From contig JAUNHX010000012.1 of the NCBI GenBank assembly GCA_030523765.1, positions 1 to 53,059 on the forward strand: a stretch of 53,059 bases of DNA, given 5' to 3'. This document shows, piece by piece, positions 42,350-49,217 of the stretch. The notes under the pieces are model-generated. The model ran no database searches. It was not told where the DNA came from and saw nothing but the letters and a program-made list of their open reading frames with translations. Source of the DNA: Bacteroidales bacterium (lineage in GTDB: Bacteria > Bacteroidota > Bacteroidia > Bacteroidales > P3). Position numbers and translations under genes: made by a program. Numbering within the stretch: the first letter of the stretch is position 1; every line of letters starts with the position of its first letter.

Positions 42350-42727
42350 TTAGGCACCGATTTTAGCTTTGTAAGCCTCGGAGTCGAGAAGAGCATCAAC
42401 GTCAGCCATATTGGCGGGTTTGATCTTAATGATCCAGCCAGCACCATAAGGATCGTTGTTGATAGCCGAAGCATCATCGAGAGCGCTGTTGAATTCAACA
42501 ACTTCGCCATTCACGGGCATCAGAAGGTCAGCAACAGTCTTTACAGCCTCAAGGCTACCAAAAGCCTCACCAGCCTCGAAAGTCTCACCTTCGCAATCAA
42601 CGTCAACAAAAACGATATCGCCAAGCTCGTGCTGAGCGTAGTCGGTAATGCCAACAAAGGCAAATTCGCCTTCAATACGTACCCATTCATCGTCCTGGGT
42701 GTAGCGTAAATTCTGAGGAATGTTCAT
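42350..42727 (-). CDS. gcvH: Glycine cleavage system H protein
   Basis: A 125-residue lipoyl-carrier protein that shuttles the aminomethyl group between the P, T and L proteins. The lipoylation lysine lies in SLEAVKTVADLLMPVNGEV, the family motif. N-terminus MNIPQNLRYTQDDEWVRIEG and C-terminus IIKIKPANMADVDALLD are typical. Single gene, divergent from rho. Confidence 0.97.
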   Translation of the reverse strand: MNIPQNLRYTQDDEWVRIEGEFAFVGITDYAQHELGDIVFVDVDCEGETFEAGEAFGSLEAVKTVADLLMPVNGEVVEFNSALDDASAINNDPYGAGWIIKIKPANMADVDALLDSEAYKAKIGA

Positions 42728-42829
42728 TTTTTATACTAATATTAGTGGTTATTAAAAATTCGTTTTTATTTTGATTTACAACTGTTTATTCTCATCAACC
42801 TGCTCAAAGGAGCAACGTTATTCGATTGC

Positions 42830-42860
42830 CAAAAATACACCTTTTACTTCGATTGGCAAA
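42830..42860 (-). promoter_or_regulatory. Promoter of gcvH
   Basis: On the - strand TTTG (complement of CAAA, 42857-42860) and TATTTTTG (complement of CAAAAATA, 42830-42837), 19 bp apart. It is back to back with the rho promoter, only 7 bp away. The leader is about 100 bases, with no recognisable riboswitch. Confidence 0.7.
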
Positions 42861-42867
42861 AAAAATT

Positions 42868-42897
42868 TTTGCAGTTTGAAAAATTTCTTTATCTTTG
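42868..42897 (+). promoter_or_regulatory. Promoter of rho
   Basis: TTTG at 42868-42871 and TATCTTTG at 42890-42897, 18 bp apart. Transcription would start near 42904, so the open frame from 42869 cannot be the full coding region. Confidence 0.75.
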
Positions 42898-42907
42898 CAA
42901 ATGTTTT

Positions 42908-42972
42908 CAGTCATCGTATATTGCTAATATCTCTCCGTTAGCAAATACTTTATCAGAAAGTTACGATGACTG
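42908..42972 (+). promoter_or_regulatory. Structured rho leader with nested stems
   Basis: CAGTCATCGTA (42908-42918) pairs perfectly with TACGATGACTG (42962-42972). Inside it TTGCTAA (42921-42927) pairs with TTAGCAA (42938-42944). The structure lies in the untranslated leader, about 50 bases before the rho start. Rho autoregulates its own mRNA in other bacteria, so this may be a control element. Confidence 0.6.
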
Positions 42973-43024
42973 TAGCGAAAAAAATCAAAGAACAATACCC
43001 CATTTTTTTATCGAAAAAATAAGA

Positions 43025-45040
43025 ATGTATACTAAGAAAGAATTGATTGATATGCCCTTGCTGAGACTGCAAGAACTCGCTAAGGAGTTGGGTATATCGC
43101 GAATTGCCCGTTTCAACCAGCAAGAACTAGTTTATAAGGTGCTCGACATTCAGGCATCACAGATGGCATCGGCCGACGATGAGAAGAATGCCGAAAACCG
43201 TCCTCGTCGTAGTCGTCTCAAACCTTCACCCATCGCTGAGTCGAATGTAAAGCGTCTCAACCAGATGAAACCTTCTGCATCAAAGAATGATGAGCAGAAA
43301 GATACAAAACTGAATGTTAAGTCGTTCGACTTTGAAATACCTGAGATATCATCGGTCCCCGAACTCTTCAGTCTCCCCGCCATTGGAGAAGCTGACGATA
43401 ATGCTACTACCCCCGAACCTATCAAGGCTCCTGCTATCGAACTCCCCGCTATCGATGCCGCTTCATCTAAATCAAATTCTCGCTCAGTAGCAGCCGACAA
43501 AGCTGCCGCTGCTGCCAAAGCCGCTATGTCGGCCACTACTCTTGCTTCCGATAAAGACAACAAAGCCACCGAGCAGGCTGCTCCTGTCCCCGAAGCGCCC
43601 AAACGCAAACGTGGCCGTCCTCCTAAAAATAAGGTAGCTGCTCCCACCGAAACGGCCAAAGTAGAAGCCAAGCCCGTTGTGGAGACTACCCCTACTCCCG
43701 AACCTGTAGCAGAACCAATTCCGGTAAAACCTGTGGTTGAAACTCCTCAGCCTACTCCTGTAGCGCCTGATATGCCTTCTATCCCTGCTGCTGAACCTAT
43801 TCAGGATGAGCCTATAGTACAGGAGTTTCCCGAAGAGATAGATCGTGAAAGAAACAATATGCCCGATCTTGGATCACGTCGTTATCGCGAACAGTGTTAC
43901 GAGGAGATGATCTCGATGCTCGATGGTGTTGTAGAAACAGAAGGTGTGCTCGAAATCATGCCCAACGAGAACTACGGATTCCTCCGTTCGTCCGACTACA
44001 ACTATCTTAATTCGCCCGATGATGTTTATGTGTCGAGCAACTTTGTACGTCAGTATGGACTCAAAACGGGCGATACCGTATGCGGTATGATCCGTCCTCC
44101 TCGCGAAACCGAGAAGTATTTCCCCTTGGTGAGGATCAAAGATATCAACGGACTCGATCCTGAGGTGATCCGCGACCGCGTACCCTTCGAATCGCTTACC
44201 CCTCTCTTCCCCAACCAGAAATTCCAAATTACGGGTCATCAAAATCAAACCCTCTCCACCCGTATCATCGATATGTTCACCCCTATCGGAAAAGGTCAGC
44301 GCGGACTCATCGTTGCGCAGCCCAAAACTGGTAAGACTACCTTGCTGAAAGAGGTGGCCAACGCCATCGCTGCCAACCACCCTGAGGTATACCTGATGGT
44401 GCTCCTTATCGATGAACGTCCCGAAGAGGTTACCGATATGCAGCGCAGCGTCAATGCAGAGGTTATCGCCTCCACCTTCGATGCTCCTGCCGAAAACCAC
44501 GTAAAGATTGCCAATCTGGTGCTCGAAAAAGCTAAGCGACTCACCGAATGTGGACACGATGTTATGATTGTGCTCGACTCCATCACCCGTTTGGCTCGTG
44601 CTTACAACACCGTCCAACCCGCCTCGGGCAAAGTGCTCTCGGGTGGTGTGGAGGCCAATGCTCTCCAAAAACCCAAACGGTTCTTTGGTGCCGCCCGTAA
44701 GATTGAAGATGGCGGCAGCCTCACCATCATTGCTACAGCACTCACCGAAACAGGTTCGAAGATGGACGATGTGATCTTCGAGGAGTTCAAAGGTACTGGC
44801 AATATGGAGCTACAACTGGATCGCAAGCTAGCCAACAAACGTATCTATCCCGCTATCGACCTTACCGCCTCGAGCACACGTCGTGAAGATTTGCTGCTCG
44901 ACAACTATACGGTGGCTCGTGTTCAAGGATTACGAAAGGTGCTGGCCGATCTTACTCCTCAAGAGGCAATGGAAGAACTTCAGAAAAGAATTATCCATAC
45001 GCGCGACAATAGGGAGTTCCTTGCGTCGCTCGACAAATAA
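43025..45040 (+). CDS. rho: Transcription terminator Rho with a long disordered insert
   Basis: A 671-residue RNA helicase/ATPase that ends transcription. I start at ATG 43025 ([19 protein letters not shown]), since the promoter lies within the 5' extension of the frame. Residues 1-45 are the N-terminal helical domain; about 50-285 are a low-complexity insert rich in Ala, Pro, Glu and Lys, with basic clusters [11 protein letters not shown] and an AT-hook-like [11 protein letters not shown]. Then come the RNA-binding cold-shock domain ([20 protein letters not shown], about 305-380) and the ATPase core ([12 protein letters not shown] near 432, [13 protein letters not shown]). Such inserts are known in Bacteroidota Rho and in Bacteroides promote condensate formation. 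Confidence 0.96.
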   Translation: MYTKKELIDMPLLRLQELAKELGISRIARFNQQELVYKVLDIQASQMASADDEKNAENRPRRSRLKPSPIAESNVKRLNQMKPSASKNDEQKDTKLNVKSFDFEIPEISSVPELFSLPAIGEADDNATTPEPIKAPAIELPAIDAASSKSNSRSVAADKAAAAAKAAMSATTLASDKDNKATEQAAPVPEAPKRKRGRPPKNKVAAPTETAKVEAKPVVETTPTPEPVAEPIPVKPVVETPQPTPVAPDMPSIPAAEPIQDEPIVQEFPEEIDRERNNMPDLGSRRYREQCYEEMISMLDGVVETEGVLEIMPNENYGFLRSSDYNYLNSPDDVYVSSNFVRQYGLKTGDTVCGMIRPPRETEKYFPLVRIKDINGLDPEVIRDRVPFESLTPLFPNQKFQITGHQNQTLSTRIIDMFTPIGKGQRGLIVAQPKTGKTTLLKEVANAIAANHPEVYLMVLLIDERPEEVTDMQRSVNAEVIASTFDAPAENHVKIANLVLEKAKRLTECGHDVMIVLDSITRLARAYNTVQPASGKVLSGGVEANALQKPKRFFGAARKIEDGGSLTIIATALTETGSKMDDVIFEEFKGTGNMELQLDRKLANKRIYPAIDLTASSTRREDLLLDNYTVARVQGLRKVLADLTPQEAMEELQKRIIHTRDNREFLASLDK

Positions 45041-45058
45041 AACTGGAACAAACAAATC

Positions 45059-45089
45059 AATGCTGGGATGCTCCAAGTATCCCAGCATT
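45059..45089 (+). terminator. Terminator of rho
   Basis: A perfect 11-bp stem AATGCTGGGAT/ATCCCAGCATT (45059-45069, 45079-45089). No strong T run follows (AAAATATT), so termination may be leaky. Confidence 0.6.
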
Positions 45090-45105
45090 AAAATATTATA
45101 TAATA

Positions 45106-46137
45106 ATGAAAAGAGGATTCGGAAGCGACAACCACTCGGGTATCAGTCCCGAAGTTTTGCAAGCAATTGCTAATGCCAATGTGGAACACGCACTGGCTTA
45201 TGGCGATGATGAATACTGCGCTCGCGTAGAAAAGCTCTTCAAAGAGCATTTTGGCCCGCAAACCAAAGCCTATTTTGTTTTCAACGGCACTGGTGCCAAT
45301 GTGCTGAATATCGACATTATGTGTCGTTCGCATCATGCTGTGGTGTGTGCCGATTCGGCCCATATCAATGTCGATGAATGTGGAGCACCACAACGTATAG
45401 TGGGTTGCAAACTGCTTACGGTTCCTACACCCGATGGCAAACTTACCCCCGAACTAGTAAAGACACAGCTTCACGGCTTTGGCTTCGAACACCATTCGCA
45501 ACCCAAAGCCATCAGCATTGCCCAAAGCACCGAGCTAGGAACACTCTATACGCTCGATGAGATTCGCGCTTTGGCCAATCTAGCACACGAATATAATATG
45601 TATCTCCATATGGATGGTGCCCGTTTGGCTAATGCTGCTGTAGCATTGAACTGTACCTTCAAGGAGATGACCACCGATTGTGGAGTAGACTGCCTTTCGT
45701 TTGGTGGAACCAAAAACGGACTGATGATGGGCGAAAGCGTAGTGTTGCTCAACCCCTTACTTGACGATGATGTGAAATATCGCCGCAAACAGATGTCGCA
45801 GCTTTGCAGCAAGATGCGTTTCGTGGCCGTCCAGTTCGAAGCCTATCTGAAAGGCGATCTGTGGCGACGCAATGCCGAACACAGCAACCGTATGGCCAAA
45901 CTCCTTTACGAAGGGCTCAAGGATGTGCCTCAAGTCAAGGTGATGTATCCCGTTCAAGTGAATAGCGTCTTTGCACAACTGCCGCACGATGCATGGCATC
46001 AGCTCCTCAACGATTATTTCTTCTACGACTGGGACGAAAGCAACGATGTGGTACGCTGGATGTGTAGTTTCGATACCACCGAGGAGGACATCACTCAGTT
46101 CGTTGATGCAATAAAAAAAGTTGTTTCTCGTTATTAG
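45106..46137 (+). CDS. ltaE: Low-specificity L-threonine aldolase
   Basis: A 343-residue PLP enzyme of the beta-eliminating lyase/threonine aldolase family, cleaving L-threonine to glycine and acetaldehyde. It has FGSDNHSGISPEVLQAI at the N-terminus, LHMDGARLANAAVAL (the Asp that holds the PLP nitrogen) and SFGGTKNGLMMGE (PLP lysine). Normal length. It follows rho by 65 bp, past a weak hairpin. It supplies glycine or one-carbon units, which links in theme with gcvT and gcvH. Confidence 0.92.
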   Translation: MKRGFGSDNHSGISPEVLQAIANANVEHALAYGDDEYCARVEKLFKEHFGPQTKAYFVFNGTGANVLNIDIMCRSHHAVVCADSAHINVDECGAPQRIVGCKLLTVPTPDGKLTPELVKTQLHGFGFEHHSQPKAISIAQSTELGTLYTLDEIRALANLAHEYNMYLHMDGARLANAAVALNCTFKEMTTDCGVDCLSFGGTKNGLMMGESVVLLNPLLDDDVKYRRKQMSQLCSKMRFVAVQFEAYLKGDLWRRNAEHSNRMAKLLYEGLKDVPQVKVMYPVQVNSVFAQLPHDAWHQLLNDYFFYDWDESNDVVRWMCSFDTTEEDITQFVDAIKKVVSRY

Positions 46138-46146
46138 TATGTGATT

Positions 46147-46172
46147 AAGGTGAGTTCTATAAATTCATCGAT
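46147..46172 (-). repeat. Dispersed repeat, copy before the Cys/His-repeat protein gene
   Basis: AAGGTGAGTTCTATAAATTC starts here; a 26-bp relative lies in the same orientation at 47189-47214, with about 21 matching bases. The - strand reads GAATTTATAGAACTCACCTT, related to the 19-bp element at 31-49. The two copies flank the gene at 46207. Confidence 0.6.
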
Positions 46173-46206
46173 AAAAAATGTTCCATAATTAAAACAAAAC
46201 AGAAAA

Positions 46207-47181
46207 ATGAAGAAAACAATAGCATTCCTGCTCTCCACCTGTTTTATGGTTGGTATAGCTATAGCTCAAACTCCAACCCCTCGTCCTGCAACGATGCCCT
46301 CTATCCAGGCGCAACGGATTAATGCTCAGTCGCCTGCCGAAGCAGAGAAGGCTTGTCCTCATCACGCACAGCATCACGATCAGGCCGCTATGCCTCAGCA
46401 TCAATGCAAAAACCAATGCGATCAACACAAAGGCGATAAGCAATGCAAGGGTGATTGCGATCAGCACAAGGGCGACAAGCAATGCAAAGGCAATTGCGAT
46501 CAGCACAAAGGACCTCAACCTGGAAACCACTGCGATAAGGGTGGCTGCAAAGAGGGTAAGAGATGTGGTGCATTGGAACTGAGCGTGGGTCTTGGAACCA
46601 TGAGTGCGCTCAATAATTCAGCACTCTCTCTGCTTCCTTCCACCAATGCCCAATACAAAACACTGGGTACCAACATTGAGTTGGGATACCGTTTCCCCTC
46701 CCGTACTAGTCTTACGTTGCGCTTAAATAGCGGTAGCTACTGTCTGGCCAATAATATCAGCGAAGAGGTGATGCTCGATCAGGTAGGACTTATGGCTCGT
46801 CATTTTATGCCCATGGGCAAGAAAACATCATTCGTATATGGTGTAGGTGTTAATTTGACGGCACGTTCCAATTATTACGAGTATACCAACCCCGCCACCA
46901 ATGTTTCCTCCACGCTCGTTGACAACCCCATCGGCACTTTCGGAATGGGTGTCAATTTAGAATGTGGTTTCGAGCGTCAGTTTGACCGCCACACCGCATT
47001 TCGCATAGTAGCATTTGCCGACTTCGCTAATACCGAAACATTCTCATCTATCATGAATGGTGGTATCGATCTTACCGGAACAGCATTGGATGGTTTTCAA
47101 ACCAACCCTTACAACCATATTATCACCGCTGGTATCCGTTGCGATCTGTCGTTGTTTGTACCAACCCAAAAGAAAAAATAA
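46207..47181 (+). CDS. Outer-membrane protein with Cys/His tandem repeats
   Basis: A 324-residue exported protein: signal peptide MKKTIAFLLSTCFMVGIAIA. Residues about 50-70 are His-rich (CPHHAQHHDQ). Residues 71-108 hold 13-residue repeats: CDQHKGDKQCKGD, CDQHKGDKQCKGN, then CDQHKGPQPGNHC, with more Cys nearby (GGCKEGKRC). From about 120 on it is a beta-barrel of the small outer-membrane type (ELGYRFPSRTSLTLRLN, FMPMGKKTSFVYGVGVNL). The repeat segment looks like a metal- or haem-binding arm on the periplasmic side. Flanked by direct copies of a dispersed repeat. Confidence 0.75.
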   Translation: MKKTIAFLLSTCFMVGIAIAQTPTPRPATMPSIQAQRINAQSPAEAEKACPHHAQHHDQAAMPQHQCKNQCDQHKGDKQCKGDCDQHKGDKQCKGNCDQHKGPQPGNHCDKGGCKEGKRCGALELSVGLGTMSALNNSALSLLPSTNAQYKTLGTNIELGYRFPSRTSLTLRLNSGSYCLANNISEEVMLDQVGLMARHFMPMGKKTSFVYGVGVNLTARSNYYEYTNPATNVSSTLVDNPIGTFGMGVNLECGFERQFDRHTAFRIVAFADFANTETFSSIMNGGIDLTGTALDGFQTNPYNHIITAGIRCDLSLFVPTQKKK

Positions 47182-47188
47182 AGAGATA

Positions 47189-47214
47189 AAGGTGAGTTCA
47201 ATAAAACCACCGAT
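47189..47214 (-). repeat. Dispersed repeat, copy after the Cys/His-repeat protein gene
   Basis: AAGGTGAGTTCAATAAAACC starts here, 7 bp after the stop of the gene at 46207, in the same orientation as the copy at 46147. Confidence 0.6.
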
Positions 47215-47345
47215 GAAACAAATAAAATAATGTTGCCCACGTTATCGACAGTTACATCAAGCAACATCGGATTCGGGGCTGAAGTCGTAGCCTAAGGCAA
47301 CATTGGCGTCGGTCGCCCCGTAGATCGTCGCCCTCTTTTTTGAAA
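47215..47345 (+). other. GC-richer structured stretch ending in T6
   Basis: A non-coding stretch with higher GC than its surroundings; several short stems are possible (GGGGC near 47275 with GCCCC near 47317, and TGTTGC with GCAACA), and it ends CTCTTTTTTGAAAG. It could be a small RNA, the end of the preceding transcript or an old repeat copy. Confidence 0.3.
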
Positions 47346-47361
47346 GGAAAAATGCTTTTTA

Positions 47362-47392
47362 TTTGTCGTTTTAAGAATTCTTCGTACTTTTG
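47362..47392 (+). promoter_or_regulatory. Promoter of the paired periplasmic genes
   Basis: TTTG at 47362-47365 and TACTTTTG at 47385-47392, 19 bp apart. Confidence 0.7.
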
Positions 47393-47436
47393 CACTGCGA
47401 AACAAATACAGTAATTAAACAATAATAAAGTATAAA

Positions 47437-48195
47437 ATGAAACGAATTTTCACGGTTGCGGCTCTGACCGTACTGATGCTTGGCTCGCTGAGTGTCAACG
47501 CACAAAACAAATTCAAAGGTATCGTCAAGTATACCATTTCTTCTACAGGCGAAGTGCCTATCAATATTCCTGCAGAAAGCTCTACTGCCGAAATCAAAGT
47601 GATGGGCGAACAAATGGTTACCTCGAGTCTTCTTTTCACCAACAGCCCTATGATTAACCGTATCATCCAAGATGGTCGTAAAGTTACTGTTTGTCAGGAT
47701 CTCAGCATGTTGCTAGCTTATCTGGCTGCTAAGGATATTGAGTTGACCACCTATAGTGGCGATGGTAAAATCTTTGTTCGTCATACCTATTCGCAGTCCG
47801 ATATCGATAGCCTTACCATCCCCGTAACCGAAGGCTATTATATTGAATATGTGGCTGGCGAAACCAAGAAGATTGCAGGCCACGAAGCCAAACTGGCTCG
47901 CCTCCATATGTTCGACGAAGAGGGTAAAGATAATACGCTCGATATCTGGTACGATGACGCGATTGGACCCGAAGTGAACAACTTTGCTCAGGGTGTGAAA
48001 GGTATGCCTCTCGAATTCACCCAGAATTTGGGCGAGGGTCGTGCTATCACCGTCTCGGCTACCGAGATTGTTAAAGGTAAAGTAAAAGATGTTGATTTCT
48101 TGATGCCTGCTGGTTTCAAGGAGATGGACAAAGAAACGCAGGAACGCTTCAACGAAGAGCTCTCTGAAGAGATGAAGTATTTGCAAGATGAATAA
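47437..48195 (+). CDS. Exported GLPGLI-like protein
   Basis: A 252-residue protein with a signal peptide (MKRIFTVAALTVLMLGSLSVNAQ) and a beta-rich body. Features like FKGIVKYTISSTGE at the start, TKKIAGHEAKLARLHMF in the middle and LDIWYDDAIGPEVN are those of GLPGLI/DUF4412-type proteins, in which a K-I-A-G-Y/H motif precedes a strand. The C-terminus is acidic. Forms an operon with the next gene (21 bp gap). Function unknown. Confidence 0.65.
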   Translation: MKRIFTVAALTVLMLGSLSVNAQNKFKGIVKYTISSTGEVPINIPAESSTAEIKVMGEQMVTSSLLFTNSPMINRIIQDGRKVTVCQDLSMLLAYLAAKDIELTTYSGDGKIFVRHTYSQSDIDSLTIPVTEGYYIEYVAGETKKIAGHEAKLARLHMFDEEGKDNTLDIWYDDAIGPEVNNFAQGVKGMPLEFTQNLGEGRAITVSATEIVKGKVKDVDFLMPAGFKEMDKETQERFNEELSEEMKYLQDE

Positions 48196-48216
48196 TAATT
48201 AGCATTTTTAAAGCTT

Positions 48217-49092
48217 ATGAAAAAAACAATTGTCATGCTTTTTGCAGCAGTACTGATGCTCTTTGCAGGAGAAGTATCTGCTCAAAATAAAGCCAAACAG
48301 AAAACAGCCAAACCCTCATCGCAGACCGCGAAGAGTGAGAAATCACAGTTGTTTTTAGGTACCATCACCTATGTGGTGGAGAAGCAGGCTATTAAACCCA
48401 TGGGCGATCGACCCGACCTTTCGAACGACGATAAGCGGATGAACCTCAACAATCAGGCACCTTCTCAGGTGGCCGCTCCTCATTCTGCTATCGAAGAGTT
48501 GCCCAACTATGCTGTATACGAAGACAGTTATAGTCTCTCTCAGATGATGGGACTCTATCGTTACTACGAAGGGGATGGGATGCTTTATCGTACCGCTTTC
48601 TCGGCTTTCGATAGTCCTCGCATCTTCTGTGAGATGCCTCTCTGTATGGCTGCCAAAGGCTACTGCGAGTATCTCGAAGAATTAAACAATATGCAGAGGG
48701 AGGGCGATCTCGAATCTGCCAACGAACTCTTGAAGAAGATCTATACTCGTACCCAAGAAACGAAGAAGTTGGCTGGCTATGAGGTAGTCCGCTACGATGT
48801 AAAACTCAACGATGTCAGAGGTTCTATCTGGGTAGCCGAAGAACTGCTAATCAAAAACTGGCAGCCTCCTTTCTGGGGATTGAATCATCCGGTATTGGAA
48901 TACGACTTTTTCTATCCTGCCAACGATAAGGAGCCTATCTTTATTCATCTAGTAGCCAACAAAGTTGAAGCCTCCAAAGAGAACGATAAGTTTTTCAAGG
49001 AGTTCGACAAGGTGATGCACAATGCCGATCCTATGGATCCTATGGAATTTGTCAACGTGATGAATAATATCCTTGACGAGATGAAACACTAA
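48217..49092 (+). CDS. Exported GLPGLI-like protein, partner of the preceding gene
   Basis: A 291-residue protein: signal MKKTIVMLFAAVLMLFAGEVSAQ, a Lys/Ser-rich linker, then a body with the same motifs as the preceding gene, LGTITYVVEKQ and TKKLAGYEVVRYDVKL, followed by GSIWVAEELLIKNWQPP. The two seem to be distant paralogues in one transcription unit. It has a paired terminator at 49127. Function unknown. Confidence 0.65.
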   Translation: MKKTIVMLFAAVLMLFAGEVSAQNKAKQKTAKPSSQTAKSEKSQLFLGTITYVVEKQAIKPMGDRPDLSNDDKRMNLNNQAPSQVAAPHSAIEELPNYAVYEDSYSLSQMMGLYRYYEGDGMLYRTAFSAFDSPRIFCEMPLCMAAKGYCEYLEELNNMQREGDLESANELLKKIYTRTQETKKLAGYEVVRYDVKLNDVRGSIWVAEELLIKNWQPPFWGLNHPVLEYDFFYPANDKEPIFIHLVANKVEASKENDKFFKEFDKVMHNADPMDPMEFVNVMNNILDEMKH

Positions 49093-49126
49093 GGGGTTCA
49101 CACCTCTGAGTTATCAACATTCAATG

Positions 49127-49168
49127 GTTGGAAAATAGCAGATCACAACTGCTGTTTTCCAACTTTTT
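49127..49168 (+). terminator. Terminator of the paired periplasmic genes
   Basis: A perfect 15-bp stem (49127-49141 with 49149-49163) followed by five T. Confidence 0.88.
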
Positions 49169-49173
49169 ATATG

Positions 49174-49181
49174 TAATTTTG
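49174..49181 (+). promoter_or_regulatory. -7 promoter element of ftsK
   Basis: TAATTTTG fits TAnnTTTG. The -33 position falls inside the terminator hairpin. Confidence 0.45.
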
Positions 49182-49217
49182 TATTTCATTATATCTGATA
49201 ATAAGTAATTGTATATC

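Noticed and set aside
42869..43024. N-terminal extension of Rho from the first in-frame Met
   Set aside because: The predicted -33 and -7 boxes and a nested hairpin lie in this stretch, and the residues are not Rho-like.
46147..47214. Insertion sequence carrying the Cys/His-repeat protein gene
   Set aside because: The flanking copies are direct, short and diverged, and the gene is not a transposase; there are no matching inverted ends or target duplications.
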